Below, in pieces: positions 25,071-36,160 of a stretch of DNA of 64,000 nt. This DNA comes from Chrysomallon squamiferum (lineage: Eukaryota > Mollusca > Gastropoda > Neomphalida > Peltospiridae): positions 22,614,128 through 22,678,127 of the forward strand of contig CM022672.1 of the NCBI GenBank assembly GCA_012295275.1. Reading direction: 5' to 3'. Under the pieces are notes generated by a model, which was not told the DNA's origin, made no database searches, and worked only from the letters and a program-made list of their open reading frames with translations. Each line of letters begins with the position of its first letter. Positions within the stretch are counted from its first letter, which is position 1. The position numbers and the translations under genes were made by a program.

Positions 25071-25520
25071 GTAGTCACATTTTATTTAAAGTTAACACTT
25101 TACTTTTTTCAATTACGTCGTTTCCAAAATACTGAACAAAGTTCAGAATGTTAAGAAAGTCACGAACAAATTACGAAAACAAAATTAAAGATTTCGTTTC
25201 CTGCGCTTACATTGTCAGTTTAAACATTATTTATGGGCACCATTATTAGAGCTCATCATTACCTAAGCTTTCGGTGTAGGCTGGTTTTAAAAATATCCAG
25301 AGAGTTTGATTATTATTATTATTATTACACTGTCTTCATCTTCATCAGAACGTTCTGGCACATCGTTCTATCGATAGGTTGACACTATTCTTTTAAAAAC
25401 ATTTAGCCCACACATTCAAACAATGATTATTTGACTTTGTGGAGTAGTCTGGAATATCAGTATTTTATCGTTAGTTCTAGACCAAGACATCGTAAATGAT
25501 TTTGTTAGTGTGGGAAATTG

Positions 25521-25592
25521 GCCGTGATCGTATAGTGGTTAGTACTTCGCGTTGTGGCCGCGACAACCCAGGTTCGAATCCTGGTCACGGCA
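25521..25592 (+). tRNA. tRNA-His(GTG) copy 10, type A unit
   Basis: Consensus body. Base -1 is G. Poly(T) terminator 11 nt downstream. Confidence 0.97.
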
Positions 25593-26330
25593 GACACATA
25601 CATTTTTTTTTTGTTTTGTTTACAACGCCTTTGTAAATATGCAAAAAAAAAAAAAAAAAAAAAAAAGGGGCGGGGATATATTTTAAAATAATAAATAAGT
25701 AAATAAATAAATAAATAACTTAAAAATACTTTAAACAAAAAATAAAAAATAAACAAAACAAAACTAATAATAATAACAACAACACCTAAACAACTCGAAA
25801 ACTGAATTAAAGATTTCTTCTTCATTCGCTTACATTGTCAGTGTTAAATGTCTTCTAGTCACCGTCAACGTTCTGTGTAATGTTTCTAAATCATTGAGAT
25901 GAACTTTTGATGTTTTGAGGAAAAACGGACATGTACAGTTGCCTAAACAACAGTATTTTGTAAATTAAGTGGCAACATTCTTAAGTGCACGGCTGTTTCG
26001 ATATGCGTAGAACCAGTATAGCGACTGCGCAGCTTGGAGGGAATGTTGCTTATCATCATTACACTTACAGCTTATCAGACTGCATGACATTTTTTTTTTT
26101 TTTTTTTACTTTGGCTTAGTTAAACATAACTAAGACGGTTAAATAATAATAACAGAGGTTGATCATAATTATAATGATTATTAATAGAGTTCTGAAACAT
26201 TTATAGTTTTTGAAACAGTTGGCTAACGAAAATCCAAACAAATAGTTCGGCTTTATGCAGTAGTCTGTAGTAGTAATAATTTATCTAGTTCATCTCTAAA
26301 CCAGGACATGCTGTTAGTGTAGGATGTGTA

Positions 26331-26402
26331 GCCGTGATCGTATAGTGGTTAGTACTTCGCGTTGTGGCCGCGACAACCCAGGTTCGAATCCTGGTCTCGG
26401 CA
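26331..26402 (+). tRNA. tRNA-His(GTG) copy 11, acceptor mismatch
   Basis: Differs from consensus by A68T, giving a U5-U68 mismatch in the acceptor stem. A and B boxes are intact, so it may be transcribed, but the product could be unstable. Base -1 is A. Type B unit. Confidence 0.75.
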
Positions 26403-27201
26403 GTCCTGTTTATTATTTTTATTTATTTTTATTTATTTTCATATATTTTATACATTGGTGAATTTATTGGTGAATTTCTCAGGGTCTGCTGGTTGAATGT
26501 CGCTTTTATTTTTATCACTCTCCTGCATCGTGCTTTATCATGTTACAAAGTAGCTTTGGGGTGAGTGTTACCTCAGAATAACCGTCACAATATTTCATAA
26601 CAGGGCAGAGAAATTATGATCCAAGACTACATTACAGAGTGGGCTTAATATTTATGATGAATTTATCATCCTTTGAGTGATGCAGCACTCACCTAGCACA
26701 GGTATGCCTCTAATTGCCCATCCCCCGTTTAAGGTGATAGAAACAACAACAAATAATAATAATAATAAAAGTAATAGTCATATTTAAAGTTAATACTTTA
26801 TTTTTTTCAATTACGTCGTTTCCAAACTACTGAACAAATAGGTCAAAATATTAAGAATAAATAAACAGTCATGAACAAATTAGGAAAACAAAATTAAAGA
26901 TTTCGTTTCCTACGCTTACATTGTCAGTTTTAACATGATTTACGGTCACCATCATTAGAGCTTATCATTACCTAAGCTTTCAATGTAGTTTAGTTTAAAA
27001 AATAGGCAGAGTTCGATTATTATTATGATTATTATTATTATTATTATTATTACACTGTCTTCATCTTCATCATTACTATCAGAATGTTCTGGCACATCCT
27101 TCTTCGGTAGGTTGACACCATTATTTTAAAACCGTTAGCCCACATATTCAAACAATGATTTATGGAGACATCGTAAATGATTTTGTTAGTGTGGAAAATT
27201 G

Positions 27202-27273
27202 GCCGTGATCGTATAGTGGTTAGTACTTCGCGTTGTGGCCGCGACAACCCAGGTTCGAATCCTGGTCACGGCA
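27202..27273 (+). tRNA. tRNA-His(GTG) copy 12, type A unit
   Basis: Consensus body. Base -1 is G. Poly(T) terminator downstream. Confidence 0.97.
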
Positions 27274-27975
27274 GACACATATATTTTTTTTCTTACCTTC
27301 TTTGATTTTAAAAATAAATAAATAATTAAAATATACTCAGCCACCGATTGACGATGATTCAGATTAACATCGCGTTTTGCAAACATTAAAAATAATAAAT
27401 AAATAAAATACCCAATAAAAAACCCAAACAAACAACCCGAAAACTGAATTAAAGATTTCCTTTTCTTTTGCTTACGTATACAGTGGCCTAAACAATCGCG
27501 TTTTGTAAATTAAGTCGCAGCATTCTATTGTACTCGTATTTTAATTCTGAAGTGCGTAGTGTAATGTTTCCAAATCACTGAGATGAACTTTTGATGTTTT
27601 GAGGAAAAGCGGACATGTAAGTGGCCCAAACAACAGTATTTTGTAATTAAGTGGCAACATTCTGATGTGCTCGGCTGTTTTCCGAAGTGCGTAGAACCAG
27701 TATAGCGACTGCGCAGCTTGGAGGGAACGTTGCTTATCATCATTGGAGCTTATGAGACTGCATGGCGTTTAGTTAAACTTAAGTAAGTTTAACTAAATAA
27801 ACATAACAGAGGTTGATCAGAATTACAACAAATGTTTATACTTTTTGAAACAGTTGGATAACGAAAATCCAGACAAATTGTTTGGCTTAATGCAGTGGTT
27901 TGTAGTAGTAATAATTTATCTTGTTCATCTCTAGACCAGGACATCGTTAATCATTTTGTTAGTGTAGGATATGTA

Positions 27976-28047
27976 GCCGTGATCGTATAGTGGTTAGTAC
28001 TTCGCGTTGTGGCCGCGACAACCCAGGTTCGAATCCTGGTCTAGGCA
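27976..28047 (+). tRNA. tRNA-His copy 13, two acceptor mismatches
   Basis: The 3' acceptor strand reads TCTAGGC, giving U5-U68 and G4-A69 mismatches. Internal promoter boxes are intact. Possibly a pseudogene. It shares the A68T change with the preceding type B copy (copy 11), which suggests descent from it. Base -1 is A. Confidence 0.6.
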
Positions 28048-28922
28048 GTCCTAGTTATTATTTTTATTTATTTTTATATATATATATATATATTTTTTTT
28101 TCCGTTGGTATGTTGTGCGGTATTGTTGCAGGATCTGCTCGTTGAAAGTCGCTTTTATTGTTATCGCTCTCCTGCATCGTGCTTTATCATGTTACAAAGT
28201 AGCTTTGGGGTGAGTGTTACCTCAGAATAACCGTCAGAATATTTCATAACAGGGCAGAGAAATTATGACCCATGACTACATTACAGAGTGGGCTTAATAT
28301 TTATGATGAATTTACCATCCTTTGAGTGATGCAGCACTCACCTAGCACAGGTATGCCTCTTATTGCCCATCCCCCATTTAAAGTGATAGAAACAACAACA
28401 AATAATAAGAACAATAATAATAATAATAATATTAATAGTACTAGTCACATTTTATTTAAAGTTAACACTTTACTTTTTTCAATTACGTCGTTTCCAAAAT
28501 ATTGAACAAAGTTCAGAAGGTTAAGAATAAAAAAAAATCACGAACAAATTACGAAAACAAAATTAAAGATTTCGTTTCCTGCGCTTACATTGTCAGTTTT
28601 AACATGATTTATGGGCACCATTATTAGAGCTCATCATTACCTAAGCTTTCAGTGTAGGCTGGTTTTAAAAATATCCAGAGAGTTTGATTATTATTATTAT
28701 TACACTGTCTTCATCTTCATCAGAACGTTCTGGCACATCGTTCCTCGATAGGTTGACACTATTCTTTTAAAAACATTTAGCCCACACATTCAAACAATGA
28801 TTATTTGACTTTGTGGATTAGCCTGGAATATCAGTATTTTATCGTTAGTTCTAGACCAAGACATCGTAAAATAAATTTTTTAGTCAGCCACCGATTGGAA
28901 AATTGGCATTAAAAATAATAAA

Positions 28923-28994
28923 TAAATGATCGTATAGTGGTTAGTACTTCGCGTTGTGGCCTAAACAACCCAGGTTCGAATCCTGGTCACGGCA
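28923..28994 (+). pseudogene. tRNA-His copy 14, chimeric
   Basis: The 5' acceptor strand is replaced by AATAAATGA-type spacer sequence, and the 3' half of the anticodon stem reads CTAAA instead of CGCGA, so neither stem can form. The D arm, anticodon and T arm are otherwise exact. It lies in a patchwork of spacer pieces (see findings). Confidence 0.88.
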
Positions 28995-29312
28995 GACACA
29001 CATATTTTTTCTTACCTTCTTTGATTTTGAGGAAAAAATAAATAATTAATTAAAATATACTCGGCTGTTTCGATATGCGTAGATTGATTGACGATGATTC
29101 AGATTAACATCGCGTTTTGGAAACATTAAAAATAATAAATAAATAAAATACCCAATAAAAAACTCAAACAAACAACCCGAAAACTGAATTAAAAATAACG
29201 AAAATCCAGACAAATTGTTTGGCTTAATGCAGTGGTTTGTAGTAGTAATAATTTATCTTGTTCATCTCTAGACCAGGACATCGTTAATCATTTTGTTAGT
29301 GTAGGATATGTA

Positions 29313-29384
29313 GCCGTGATCGTATAGTGGTTAGTACTTCGCGTTGTGGCCGCGACAACCCAGGTTCGAATCCTGGTCACGGCA
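29313..29384 (+). tRNA. tRNA-His(GTG) copy 15, type B unit
   Basis: Consensus body. Base -1 is A. Only 390 bp after copy 14. Confidence 0.97.
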
Positions 29385-29992
29385 GTCCTAGTTATTATTT
29401 TTTTATATATATATATATATTTTCCTTTGGTATGTTGTAGGTTATTGTTGCAGGGTCTGCTTGTTGAATGTCTTTTTTATCGTTCTCCCGCCCACTGCAT
29501 CGTGCTTTATCATGTTACAAAGTAGCTGTGTGGTGAGTGTTACCTCAGAATAACCGTCACAATATTTCATAACAGGGGAGAGAAATTATGATCCATGACT
29601 ACATTACAGAGTGGGCTTAATATTTATGATGAATTTATCATCCTTTGAGTGTTGCAGCACTCACCTAGCACAGGTATTTATATAAATACTTTCCATTGAC
29701 TTGTTGTAGGTGATCGTCGCAGAGTCTGCTGTCATTTCAGTTTTAACACGATTTATGGTCATCAGCATTAGAACTTGTCGTTACACAAACTTTCAATATG
29801 TTTGTAATAAAAAATGATGCAATGGACTCAGTTATTATTTTTCTTTATCATTTTATCATCATTATTATCAGAATGTTCTGGTAGGTCATTCTTCTGCAGC
29901 TTGTTTGTCTTTATGCAGCGAAATGTCAATAATTTATCTAGTTCATCTCTAGACCAGGCCAACGTAAATGATTTGTTAACATGGGATATTTG

Positions 29993-30064
29993 GCCGTGAT
30001 CGTATAGTGGTTAGTACTTCGCGTTGTGGCCGCGACAACCCAGGTTCGAATCCTGGTCACGGCA
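29993..30064 (+). tRNA. tRNA-His(GTG) copy 16
   Basis: Consensus body. Base -1 is G. The 3' flank differs from the A and B types. Confidence 0.97.
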
Positions 30065-30787
30065 ATCCTGATACTTTTCGTTCTTATTTTACTTTTCTTT
30101 TCTTCATCATTATGCTGATGAAACGTCGCTCTTATTTGTGTTGCTGTCTCGTTCACCGTCAGGCGCCGTATCATGTCTCAAAGTAACTATGGGTGAAATT
30201 GTTTTCTAAGAATAGCTGTTACAATATTTCGTAAGAAGGGACAGAAGAACTATGATGAATTTACCATCTTGGGACGGATGCAGCGATCATCTAGCACGAT
30301 GAACATACGGCTCTAATTCCCACCCAGATTTAAGAAGTAACAACAAATAATAACATTTATTTAAAGTTAACCTTTTTTTTTTCTTCTTCTTCTAGTTTAC
30401 ATAGTTGCCAAAATACTGAACAAATCATTCATCTTTAGGAGAAAAAAATGAACATTATTAAGTTTGTTGAACCAACATGCTGACTGTTTTGGTTGATATC
30501 ATTAGAATTTAAAAGACTGCATGTAGGCTTGGTTAAAAATAATGCAAACGGTTAAGTAATAATAATTATTATTATTATCATCGTCATCATCATCATAATT
30601 GTTATACGAATGTTTACTAATACAGTTTTGAATTTTTCCTTTCTTTTAGAAACAATTGGCGCTCGCAAATTAAAACAATAATTATTTGGCTTGATGCAAT
30701 AGTCTGTAATAGTAATAATTCATAAAGTTCATCTGTAGATCTCTAAACCAGGACATCGTTAATCATTTTGTTAGTGTAGGATATGTA

Positions 30788-30859
30788 GCCGTGATCGTAT
30801 AGTGGTTAGTACTTCGCGTTGTGGCCGCGACAACCCAGGTTCGAGTCCTGGTCACGGCA
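30788..30859 (+). tRNA. tRNA-His(GTG) copy 17, T-loop variant
   Basis: One change from consensus in the T loop (TTCGAGT), still a valid B box. Base -1 is A. Type B-like flanks. Confidence 0.93.
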
Positions 30860-31093
30860 ATCCTAATTATTTTTTATTTAAAAAAAAAATTTCAGTGGTC
30901 TCTTTGTTGGTTATTGTCGCAGAGTCTGCTGGTGGAATGTCTCTGTTATTTATTTTATTTTATTATTATTGTTCTCGCTCTACTACACCCCGCCCTATAA
31001 TGTTAAAAAGTAAACGAGGGGAGGGGAATGAAAGTGTATTATCCGAATATGTCACAATATTTCATAACGGGAGAGAAATATTAGCTGAAAATG

Positions 31094-31276
31094 TTCACAC
31101 TAAATAAATAAAATTGAATAAATTACGAAAAATGAATTAAAAATTTCATTTCGTGCGGTTATATCGTCAGTTTCATCATGATTTACGGTCATCATCATTA
31201 GAGCTTATCACACTACAACATCAACAACAACGATAATTGCAAAAAAGATAGAAAAATAAATAAATCAAATAAATAA

Positions 31277-31336
<60 letters not shown>

Positions 31337-31356
31337 TAGTAGTAGTAGTAGTAGTA

Positions 31357-31391
<35 letters not shown>

Positions 31392-31988
31392 TAGGATAGC
31401 AAATAGATGAACTTTTGAAAGACAGTTGCAAAATTTTCTGGATCAGAATATATTTAATAAAAACGCCTGACGGATAAATTTATTAAAACAAACCTCAACA
31501 AAATACATTCTGCCTTTCTCTGATTGTATAGTATACATAGCTCGAAATGGGAGATTTTCTGGTTTAGTAATGAAACTGAAACATTCATTGAATCATTAAT
31601 ATTTAGATGGTTGAAGACATGCTCATGATAAGCTATCAAATGGGCGATGAAATCGTCGAAAAAAACCTGCGAATGTTCAGCCAAGCGACACAAAACCTCA
31701 AATCGCCTCTCCCGCCATTTTACGTCAGATAACAAACGCTGCGAATAACCGAGTTGGCCAGGCAGAATTTCGGCTTAGGATTGAAGTAACAGACAATACA
31801 ATTCTACAGGAAAGGTCTTAAACACAAATTATTAATCAGTCTGGCATAGCGAAACTGCGCAAGGTGGTAAAATAAAAACATTTCTTTCAATTTGCTTTGG
31901 TTTAATTTGTACTTTTAGGAGGCCTATCACCGGTCACCAGTATCTAGACTACACTATAAAAAGCGTTTTCGTTCAGCGTTCGTTGGTA
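31094..31988. other. Intergenic with (AAT)n/(AGT)n tract
   Basis: A compound trinucleotide tract covers about 31279-31392. The 31440-31790 part is unique and of higher complexity. It includes CCCGCCATTTTACGTCA at 31710-31726, which looks like promoter sequence. The open minus-strand frame at 31454-31735 has no domain I recognise and overlaps this promoter-like block, so I do not call it a gene. Confidence 0.45.
31710..31726 (+). promoter_or_regulatory. Candidate SWI5 promoter element
   Basis: CCCGCCATTTTACGTCA combines an E2F/YY1-like CCCGCCATTTT with a CRE half-site TTACGTCA. It lies about 750 bp upstream of the SWI5 start codon, which itself directly follows a splice acceptor, so an untranslated first exon must lie upstream. 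If so, tRNA copy 18 sits in SWI5 intron 1. Confidence 0.35.
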
Positions 31989-32060
31989 GCCGTGATCGTA
32001 TAGTGGTTAGTACTTCGCGTTGTGGCCGCGACAACCCAGGTTCGAATCCTGGTCACGGCA
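31989..32060 (+). tRNA. tRNA-His(GTG) copy 18
   Basis: Consensus body. Base -1 is A. Flanks are unrelated to the A/B units. Last copy of the run, 410 bp before the SWI5 start codon. Confidence 0.97.
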
Positions 32061-32470
32061 TATGAGCTTACTTTTTACTTTTTATTTATTTATTTATTAT
32101 TATTATTATTTTTTTTAAAATATTTTTTGTTTATTATTTTTAAGAACTGAAATTTTTGTTGTTTTTAAATGTTTTGGTTTTATTATTGTTTTAAAATTAC
32201 TTTATTATTATCATATAAAATTAAAATAAATATACTCACATTTATGCTTTTTTTCTCGCTTCCTTTCAACCCCCTAAATTTTAAATTAATGCAATATTTT
32301 ATTTTCCCACGTGCAGTCAGTGTTTAGTATGAAATCGCTGTTAAAACTATTTCAATGAGTATTTTATCATTATCAAATCGTAAATAAGTACACAAATACA
32401 TAATATCTGATTAAATATACGTAGTTTGATAATTTTACCGTTTTCTGAGGACATGTTTTTAATTTTTCAG

Positions 32471-32743
32471 ATGTCGGATGAACGAGTGAATGACGAAGTC
32501 TCCAAACAGACAAATGAATTGGACCAGCTGAAAGAAAAATTAAAACTGTTAGATGAGGAAATAACCAAGCTTCAAAACGAGTAATAGTTATTTCCTTTTC
32601 ATGTATCTTAACATCTTTCTCAGAATAAATCATATTCTTAATGCCATTACTACATTACTACTACTTCTAAATCTTTTATTTTTTAGTTGTTGTTATGCTT
32701 ATAATAATAATAATAATAATAATAATTGTTGTTGTTTGTCTTA

Positions 32744-32797
<54 letters not shown>

Positions 32798-32953
32798 TAT
32801 TAATTAATTAATTAATTAAATATTTTTTCTCTCAGAGGTTTTCACGAAGACGAACTACAGGAACACATTACGAAGTTACACGAATACAATGAAATTAAAG
32901 ATGTCGGACAGATGGTATTAGGCAGAATAGGTACAATGTTCTTCTTTTTTTCC

Positions 32954-32984
<31 letters not shown>

Positions 32985-33003
32985 GACATAATAATCTCTT
33001 TCT

Positions 33004-33036
<33 letters not shown>

Positions 33037-33289
33037 TGTTACTAAATTAAGATACACCTTGATAAATTACTAAATTATTAAAACAAACAAAATAATTCGG
33101 ATATTCCGTTTTACCAATCCTCTCCCAATTTTTGTTTCTTAATCTTTATTATCATTACTAACAGTAATTTATTTATTATCTTTTATTTATCATCATCATC
33201 ATCATTATTATTCTCCGATTTCAGCTGATGTTGAAGGAGTGACAACAAAAGACTTGTACAGTAGATATGGACTTAATCTGGAGGATTAA
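32471..33289 (+). CDS. SWI5: DNA repair protein SWI5 homolog
   Basis: Small nuclear recombination mediator. With SFR1/MEI5 it stabilises RAD51 (and DMC1) filaments in homologous recombination. Three exons, 32471-32580, 32836-32930 and 33225-33289, with GT donors and AG acceptors and matching phases, encode 89 aa, close to the short yeast form and lacking the long N-terminal extension of the human protein. Residues about 14-37 form a charged coiled coil (ELDQLKEKLKLLDEEITKL). Residues about 45-89 are the conserved SWI5 domain, with LHEYNEIKDVGQ, GVTTKDLY and the YGLNLED end. The ATG follows the acceptor TTTTTCAG immediately, so the 5' UTR is on an unseen upstream exon. The last codons are part of a tandem repeat that continues into the 3' UTR. 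AATAAA signals occur at about 33384 and 33590. Confidence 0.92.
32744..32805. repeat. (ATT)n microsatellite in SWI5 intron
   Basis: TTATTA trinucleotide run followed by (TTAA)n, just before the acceptor of exon 2. Confidence 0.9.
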
Positions 33290-33428
33290 ACAAAATGATA
33301 TGTACTCAATTTCAGTGATCAAACAAAATAACGTATTCAGCTGGGATATATTAACAAAATGATTATGGACTTATTCTGGACAGATGAATAAACAGAATAA
33401 TTATGGATTCATTTAGATGATTTAAAAA
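33264..33428 (+). repeat. About 33-40 bp tandem repeat spanning the SWI5 stop codon
   Basis: Units share 'TATGGACTTAATCTGGA..GATTAAACAAAATG'. The first unit is the coding end of SWI5 and its stop. Related units follow at about 33298, 33334, 33360 and 33402, increasingly degenerate. Confidence 0.7.
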
Positions 33429-33477
33429 AAAAGGTTTATTAGACATTACAGTTATTACCTTTGTTAATTTGTATGTT

Positions 33478-33540
33478 ACAGGGGAAATTTATTGTGATAA
33501 TTTTTATGTTACAGGGGACATTTTTTGTGATTCATAGATA
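33478..33540. repeat. 35-bp direct duplication in the SWI5 3' region
   Basis: 'TATGTTACAGGGGA(A/C)ATTT(A/T)TTGTGA' occurs twice in tandem. Confidence 0.75.
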
Positions 33541-33912
33541 AAGTAAAATACTGTAATAACATAGTACAACCGATTTTTTTTTTTACTGTTAATAAATATA
33601 TATCTACAATGTATATGAAATAATACAGTGACTTGTTATTTTCATCTTGAAATATCAAAGGTGAAACAAATGCTGGATCATCAAAAATCAATGATTGAAA
33701 TACATTTTCAGTTCCTGTTTAGTGTGCATCAATGCGTTTGTGCGTGTGCGTGTGCGCGCGTGTGTGTGTGTGTGTGTGCATGCCCACGCGTGCCTGCTTG
33801 GATACGTGAATAGTTTTATAGGTCTTGTGCAGGTCTATTTCGTCAAATATTTTATACTGACACGGAGAAAATCTAGGTAGAATTTTTATATACTGAAGTA
33901 TCGATTTAAACA

Positions 33913-33913
<1 letters not shown>

Positions 33914-33982
<69 letters not shown>

Positions 33983-34025
33983 GCTGCTGCTACTACTGCT
34001 ACTACTACTACTACTACTACTACTA

Positions 34026-34064
<39 letters not shown>

Positions 34065-34066
34065 CC
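33914..34066. repeat. (ATT)n/(CTA)n compound microsatellite
   Basis: An ATT run changes to CTG/CTA, then AAT, then ATT again, so adjacent parts are partly inverted and could fold back. Confidence 0.9.
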
Positions 34067-34720
34067 ACCGATAATTACCTTTTGAACAGACGAATTATAT
34101 ACTTACGGGTTCAGTCTGAGGTATGACTTCCTAACCTAGTGTACCAAACTGGGCCATGATCATTTTACACATGAAAAATAATATTATTTAACTATGTTAA
34201 CAATCCTCGGAGTTAGAAAACTATAGTTAACTGTTGTTCTTATTCGTGATTACTGGATTACTTATTTCGAATGTTATTGATTTAACAAGGAGTATTTTCA
34301 TCACTAAAGTAACACGTGATAACGGGAAATCGATAACCATGCATTTTGTAAACAGATGTGCATCATCAACTTTTATTCGTTTGTTGTAAGGCTGTGTCCG
34401 CTGTATTTAGTGGGGCTTTATAATAAATGGTGAAATGGCGATATTTATTATTAGTTAAACATAAATTAGTTATTTGAAACAATCTTTCTTAATTAAAATT
34501 GAACTAGATCTCTAAACAGAATATCTTATTATTAAACTACGTTAGTGTAAAAATATGGCCACGGAAATGGAATAATCGAATGATAATCTCTTCGTAATTT
34601 TTTGAAGAAAATTGTTGAATTTAGTCATTTTATAATCTCTCTGAATCAAGTTTAGTCATTAATTAATCAGTTTATTAATTTACTTAAATATTTTTGTCTG
34701 CCCTTTAGGTTTTTTCTTTT

Positions 34721-34752
<32 letters not shown>

Positions 34753-35261
34753 CATTAATAACGTAGTTAATCAGACCAACGATATAACGATAACAAAACG
34801 AAACGATACGAAACAAAACAAAACAAAACAAACGTGCCAGGTTTAGAAGTGTAAACTTTCATTTGGATCTACCTATGTCGAGCAGAATACTTATAATTAT
34901 ATACTTGAAAATACAAAAAATATTTACCTCTGTTCTTAAACCATGTTCCCATTTAGTAAACTTTCGTTTTTTCCTTACACCATACATACTGTTGCAGCTT
35001 TCTTGCAGTAGCAGCTAGTAATATTAATAATATAAATTACTTTATTTCAGACATGTGTTATGAGCCGATTAAAAACACACAGCTATTCAACTTCTGTTAC
35101 TAGCTCTTCTCCATTTCTCTGTGAACTGACCTGCCTTTCACCTGGCAGTTTTTCATGATGAGATAAGTGGTCTCCGTGACATCAGTACTCGAGTTTGTGC
35201 GATAATAAATTCTTACTTAAACGTTAATAATGTGGGTTTTTTTTAACAGATGCCGGGAACG

Positions 35262-35620
35262 GACAGTTAACATGCCAGTTTTGATTTCTACATCATATAC
35301 CTAGGATCACAGTTAATAGCCCAGTTTCGATTTCTACATCATATACCTAGGATCACAGTTAATAGCCAGTTTCCATTTATACGTCATATTTATAGTCAGT
35401 TTTTATTTGTACGTCATATACCTAGGATCCACAATAAATAGTCAGTTTTGATCTGTACGTCATGTATCGATGATGGTAATCGATAGCCAGTGTTTTAACT
35501 GTGCATCACATATAGACGATGACAGTCGCTGTACGCGGTTTTGATCTGAACGTCTTACATCGATGATGACAGCTAACAGCCAGGTTTGATCTGTAACAAG
35601 TTATAACTAACAGTCTATTT
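35262..35620. repeat. Minisatellite, unit about 45-55 bp
   Basis: About seven or eight diverging units built on 'AGCCAGTTTTGATCTGTACGTCAT..AT(A/C)...GATGA(C)AG'. Two adjacent units near 35275-35365 are almost identical (CATCATATACCTAGGATCAC); later ones drift. Confidence 0.8.
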
Positions 35621-36054
35621 TTTGATAGATGAAAGTGTAAACGGGTTAATAAAACGACCAAGTCTTTCCACTACATCCTTAACAACGTTTCAGTTTGCTA
35701 TCTGATACATTCTAAAGTTAAACTGTGTCAAAGGAATGTACTTTGGGCTTAATAACAGATAAAGCCCAGGGCGGCCATACATTTTTCCTTGTTATTTTTT
35801 GTCATAACTGATTGTTAATTTCAATATGACGCACATATATAGTATGAAACGACGCCCGCTTGCTATATATAACTTAATTTTCTTTTTTTTTTTTTTTTTT
35901 TTTTTTTTTCCTTTAAGGTAACGGCTAACAGTTTTAGTTAGCTTATGACATAAATTCTTGCTAATGGTACAGATATTTACACCATCTTGTTTGTAAAAAG
36001 GGGGGGGGGAAGTAAAAACTTTAATGAATCTATAGTAAAGAAAATTGTCCAGAT

Positions 36055-36056
<2 letters not shown>

Positions 36057-36120
<64 letters not shown>
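36057..36120. repeat. (TC)32 microsatellite
   Basis: About 64 bases of uninterrupted TC, followed by (AAT)n. Confidence 0.95.
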
Positions 36121-36123
<3 letters not shown>

Positions 36124-36127
36124 CACA

Positions 36128-36160
<33 letters not shown>

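Larger units (their letters stand above)
19260..30900 (+). repeat. tRNA-His higher-order tandem repeat array
   Basis: Sixteen tRNA-His copies plus one remnant in direct orientation. From 21.7 kb two unit types alternate. Type A is preceded by 'GTGTGGGAAATTG' or close variants and followed by '(A/G)ACACATACATTTTTTTT' and a block containing GAACTGAATTAAAGATTTCC-like sequence. Type B is preceded by 'GTGTAGGATATGTA' and followed by 'GTCCTAGTTATT', then 'GTTGCAGGATTTGCTGGTTG' and 'CCTCAGAATAACCGTCAC'. A units sit at 21696, 23626, 25521, 27202 and 28923; B units at 22707, 24577, 26331, 27976, 29313 and 30788. The AB period shrinks from about 1.9 to 1.3 kb along the array. Confidence 0.9.

Noticed and set aside
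31454-31735. 93-aa minus-strand open frame
   Set aside because: No domain or splice context recognised and it overlaps promoter-like sequence; could be transposon-derived but I cannot support that.
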